Part shown: one piece after another, positions 62,297 to 64,000 of the stretch
Layout of the letters: every line of letters begins with the position of its first letter
How positions within the stretch are numbered: position 1 is the stretch's first letter
DNA from: JBBROS01 sp965213845
GTDB taxonomy: Bacteria > Pseudomonadota > Alphaproteobacteria > Acetobacterales > Acetobacteraceae
Length of the DNA stretch: 64,000 nt
Direction: 5' to 3'
NCBI GenBank assembly: GCA_965213845.1
Contig: CBDCAI010000005.1
Coordinates: forward strand, 62,001-126,000
Translations under genes and position numbers: made by a program
The notes under the pieces: generated by a model
The model's input: the letters and a program-made list of their open reading frames with translations, nothing else
What the model was told of the DNA's origin: nothing
The model's database searches: none

Positions 62297-63595
62297 TCAG
62301 CCCGGTCGGGGTGAGCGGGCGGTGACCTTGCCGATGAGGGTGAGGGTGGGGCCGCCGGTGGACCAGGTGGGGGCGGCTGCGACGAGCTCGTCGAGGGTGC
62401 CGCGGAGGACGCGCTGTTCGGGCCTTCCGCCGCGTTCGATGAGGGCGGCCGGGGTTGCGGGGTCGAGGCCGCCGGCAAACAGGCCGTCGCGGAGGGCGGG
62501 GAGGGTGTGGAGACCCATGTAGATGGCCAGGGTGCCGCCGCGGGCGAGCCAGGGGAAGTCGAGGGAGAGGACTTCACTGCGCTGGTGGCCGGTGGCGAAG
62601 GTGACGGTCTGGGTGGCGTCGCGGTGGGTGAGGGGGATCCCGGCGGAGGCGGCGCAGGCGAGGGCGGCGGTGATGCCTGGGACGACCTCGAAGGCGATGC
62701 CGGCTTCGGCGAGGGCCTCGGTTTCCTCGCCGCCGCGGCCGAAGATGTAGGGGTCGCCGCCCTTGAGGCGGACGACCTTGCGGCCTTCGCGTCCGAGGCG
62801 GACGAGGAGGGCGTTGATCTCCTCCTGCGGCATGGTGTGGTTGGCGCGGGCCTTGCCGACGAGGATGCGGTCGGCGTCGCGGCGGGCCATGTCGAGGACC
62901 TCGGGGGTGACGAGGCGGTCGTGGACGATGACGTCGGCCTCGCCGAGGAGTCGCTGGGCGCGGAGCGTCAGGAGGTCGGCGCTGCCGGGGCCGGCGCCGA
63001 CGAGGTGGACGATGCCGGCGGGGTTGGGGCCCTGGTCGAGCTCGCGTTCCAGTTCGCGTTCGGCGGCGTCGTCCTGCCCGGCCAACACGAGGTCGGCGAC
63101 GCGGCCGGAGAGGGCGCGCTCGAGGACGCGGCGGCGGAGGACGACGTCGGGCAGGCGGGTGCGGATGCGATCCTTCCAGCGTTCGGCGAGGGCGGCGAGG
63201 CGGCCGTAGGCAGGGGGGATGAGGGCTTCGATGCGGGCGCGGAGGAGGCGGGCGAGGACGGGGGCGGCGCCGCCGCTGCTGACGGCGATGGCGAGGGGGG
63301 CGCGGTCGATGACGCTGGGGGTGATGTAGGTGCAGAGGGCGGGGCGGTCGACGATGTTGACGGGGATGCCGCGGGCGCGGGCGATGTCGTGGAGGTGGCA
63401 GAGGGTGTCGTCGGGGGCGTCGGCGCCGATGGCGATGGCGACGCCCTCGAGGTCGGCCGGGTCGAAGAGGGGGGTGGCGCGGACGAGGGCGCCGGCCTGG
63501 CGGAGGGCTTCGGCCTTGCGGGTCGCGGCTTCGCCCTGACCGACGACGAGGGCGTGGCGGCCGCGGAGGTCGAGGAAGATGGGGAAGTAGTCCAT
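62297..63595 (-). CDS. cysG: Siroheme synthase CysG (trifunctional)
   Basis: 432 residues in two parts. N-terminal (1-205) precorrin-2 dehydrogenase/ferrochelatase: FPIFLDLRGRHALVVGQGEAA with the NAD-binding glycines, and IAVSSGGAAPVLARLLR. C-terminal (about 210-432) uroporphyrinogen methyltransferase: HLVGAGPGSADLLTLRAQRLL, VGKARANHTMPQEEIN, RLKGGDPYIFGRGGEE and IPLTHRDATQTVTFATGH. It makes siroheme for sulphite or nitrite reductase. ATG 63595 was chosen from the domain start; no strong ribosome site is seen. Confidence 0.95.
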   Translation of the reverse strand: MDYFPIFLDLRGRHALVVGQGEAATRKAEALRQAGALVRATPLFDPADLEGVAIAIGADAPDDTLCHLHDIARARGIPVNIVDRPALCTYITPSVIDRAPLAIAVSSGGAAPVLARLLRARIEALIPPAYGRLAALAERWKDRIRTRLPDVVLRRRVLERALSGRVADLVLAGQDDAAERELERELDQGPNPAGIVHLVGAGPGSADLLTLRAQRLLGEADVIVHDRLVTPEVLDMARRDADRILVGKARANHTMPQEEINALLVRLGREGRKVVRLKGGDPYIFGRGGEETEALAEAGIAFEVVPGITAALACAASAGIPLTHRDATQTVTFATGHQRSEVLSLDFPWLARGGTLAIYMGLHTLPALRDGLFAGGLDPATPAALIERGGRPEQRVLRGTLDELVAAAPTWSTGGPTLTLIGKVTARSPRPG

Positions 63596-63784
63596 TGAGG
63601 GGTGGTGCTTCCCCTGTCGGACGGGCCGGGTCAAGGGTGGGGAAGGCCGAAGCAGGGCATTCTCCTGGCTCCGTAGTTCCGCCTCATCGTTCGCGCCGTC
63701 TTGCGAACGACGCTTCAGGCGATCGCCCTGATGGCCGGGGCGGGAGGGCTGGCCGGCGACGGGTGAGGCTGGTAGAGGCCGGGC

Positions 63785-64000
63785 ATGACGCAGCAGCTTC
63801 GGATCGGGATTGCGGGGGCGGGACATTTCGGGCGGTTCCATGCGCTGAAGGTGGCGGCGAGCCGGCGGGCGGTGCTGGTGGGGTTGTACGACCCGGATGC
63901 GGGGCGTGCGGCGGCGGTGGGGAAGGAGGCGGGGCGGGCGCCTGCGATGCCGCTGGAGGCTTTGCTGGCAGCGTGCGACGCGGTGATCGTGGCTGCGCCG
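63785..64000 (+). CDS. Gfo/Idh/MocA family oxidoreductase, N-terminal part (truncated by window edge)
   Basis: 72 residues are visible; the 3' part lies beyond base 64000. LRIGIAGAGHFGRFHALKVAAS is the NAD(P)-binding Rossmann start, followed by LVGLYDPDAGRA and CDAVIVAAP, as in Gfo/Idh/MocA sugar or UDP-sugar dehydrogenases. Start ATG 63785. It diverges from cysG over 189 bases, a stretch with no other gene that I can support. Confidence 0.85.
   Translation, partial: MTQQLRIGIAGAGHFGRFHALKVAASRRAVLVGLYDPDAGRAAAVGKEAGRAPAMPLEALLAACDAVIVAAP

Overview
This is a chromosomal window from a very GC-rich alphaproteobacterium. The clues are a short HisG that depends on HisZ, a separate purS/purQ/purL set, a MucR/Ros-type regulator, an OlsB-type ornithine-lipid acyltransferase and an infA-maf-rng order. 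Rhodospirillales, probably Acetobacteraceae, is my best guess. No 16S gene or other decisive marker is present, so that placement is inference. I see no insertion sequence, prophage or CRISPR array; the window reads as core chromosome carrying two catabolic CoA-ester islands.

Layout. 0-5.5 kb (minus strand): RNase E/G (partial), maf, infA, hisD, hisG, murA, dcd and a small membrane protein. 5.6-14.4 kb (minus): a coupled catabolic run of class I fumarase/tartrate dehydratase alpha and beta, alpha/beta hydrolase, HMG-CoA-lyase-like protein, enoyl-CoA hydratase, CoA-transferase, second enoyl-CoA hydratase, acyl-CoA ligase and nitronate monooxygenase. A D-2-hydroxyacid dehydrogenase diverges from it. 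15.5-17.9 kb: formate/nitrite channel, DUF2461 protein, CGFS glutaredoxin, BolA. 17.9-24.5 kb: purL, purQ, a Rap1a/Tai-like secreted protein, purS, purC, two small proteins and purB. 24.5-29 kb: TerC-type membrane protein, SPFH-like protein, peptide-type ABC solute-binding protein and an NTF2-like/GNAT fusion. 29.3-32.5 kb: rplU-rpmA-obgE-proB and tRNA-Ser(CGA).

32.7-37.6 kb (minus): a second CoA-ester island (CoA-transferase, FAS1-type dehydratase, MaoC hydratase, CitE-like lyase, acyl-CoA dehydrogenase). 37.7-43.2 kb: a sigma54-type response regulator and membrane histidine kinase, divergent from a DUF4166 protein and a membrane-anchored TIGR01777 epimerase. 43.2-53.1 kb: 5'-nucleotidase, Nfu scaffold, nitroreductase, tsaB, rimI, TusA-like, mucR, fur-type regulator, olsB, D-2-hydroxyacid dehydrogenase, lnt, XRE regulator and DUF2244 protein. 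53.3-60.0 kb: TCA-cycle block mdh-sucA-sucB-lpd. 60.1-64 kb: OsmC, pdxA, pdxJ, cysG (minus) and the start of a Gfo/Idh/MocA oxidoreductase.

How it works together. The two CoA islands contain the activities needed to hydrate, CoA-activate and cleave branched C5 dicarboxylates (mesaconate/citramalate/itaconate type) to acetyl-CoA and pyruvate- or glyoxylate-like products, which would feed the TCA enzymes encoded 20-40 kb away. This assignment is inferred from enzyme families and gene order. A window-wide feature is that the + strand is G-rich whichever strand is coding. Plus-strand genes use G-ending codons and minus-strand genes use C-ending codons, which suggests the + strand is the leading replication strand throughout.
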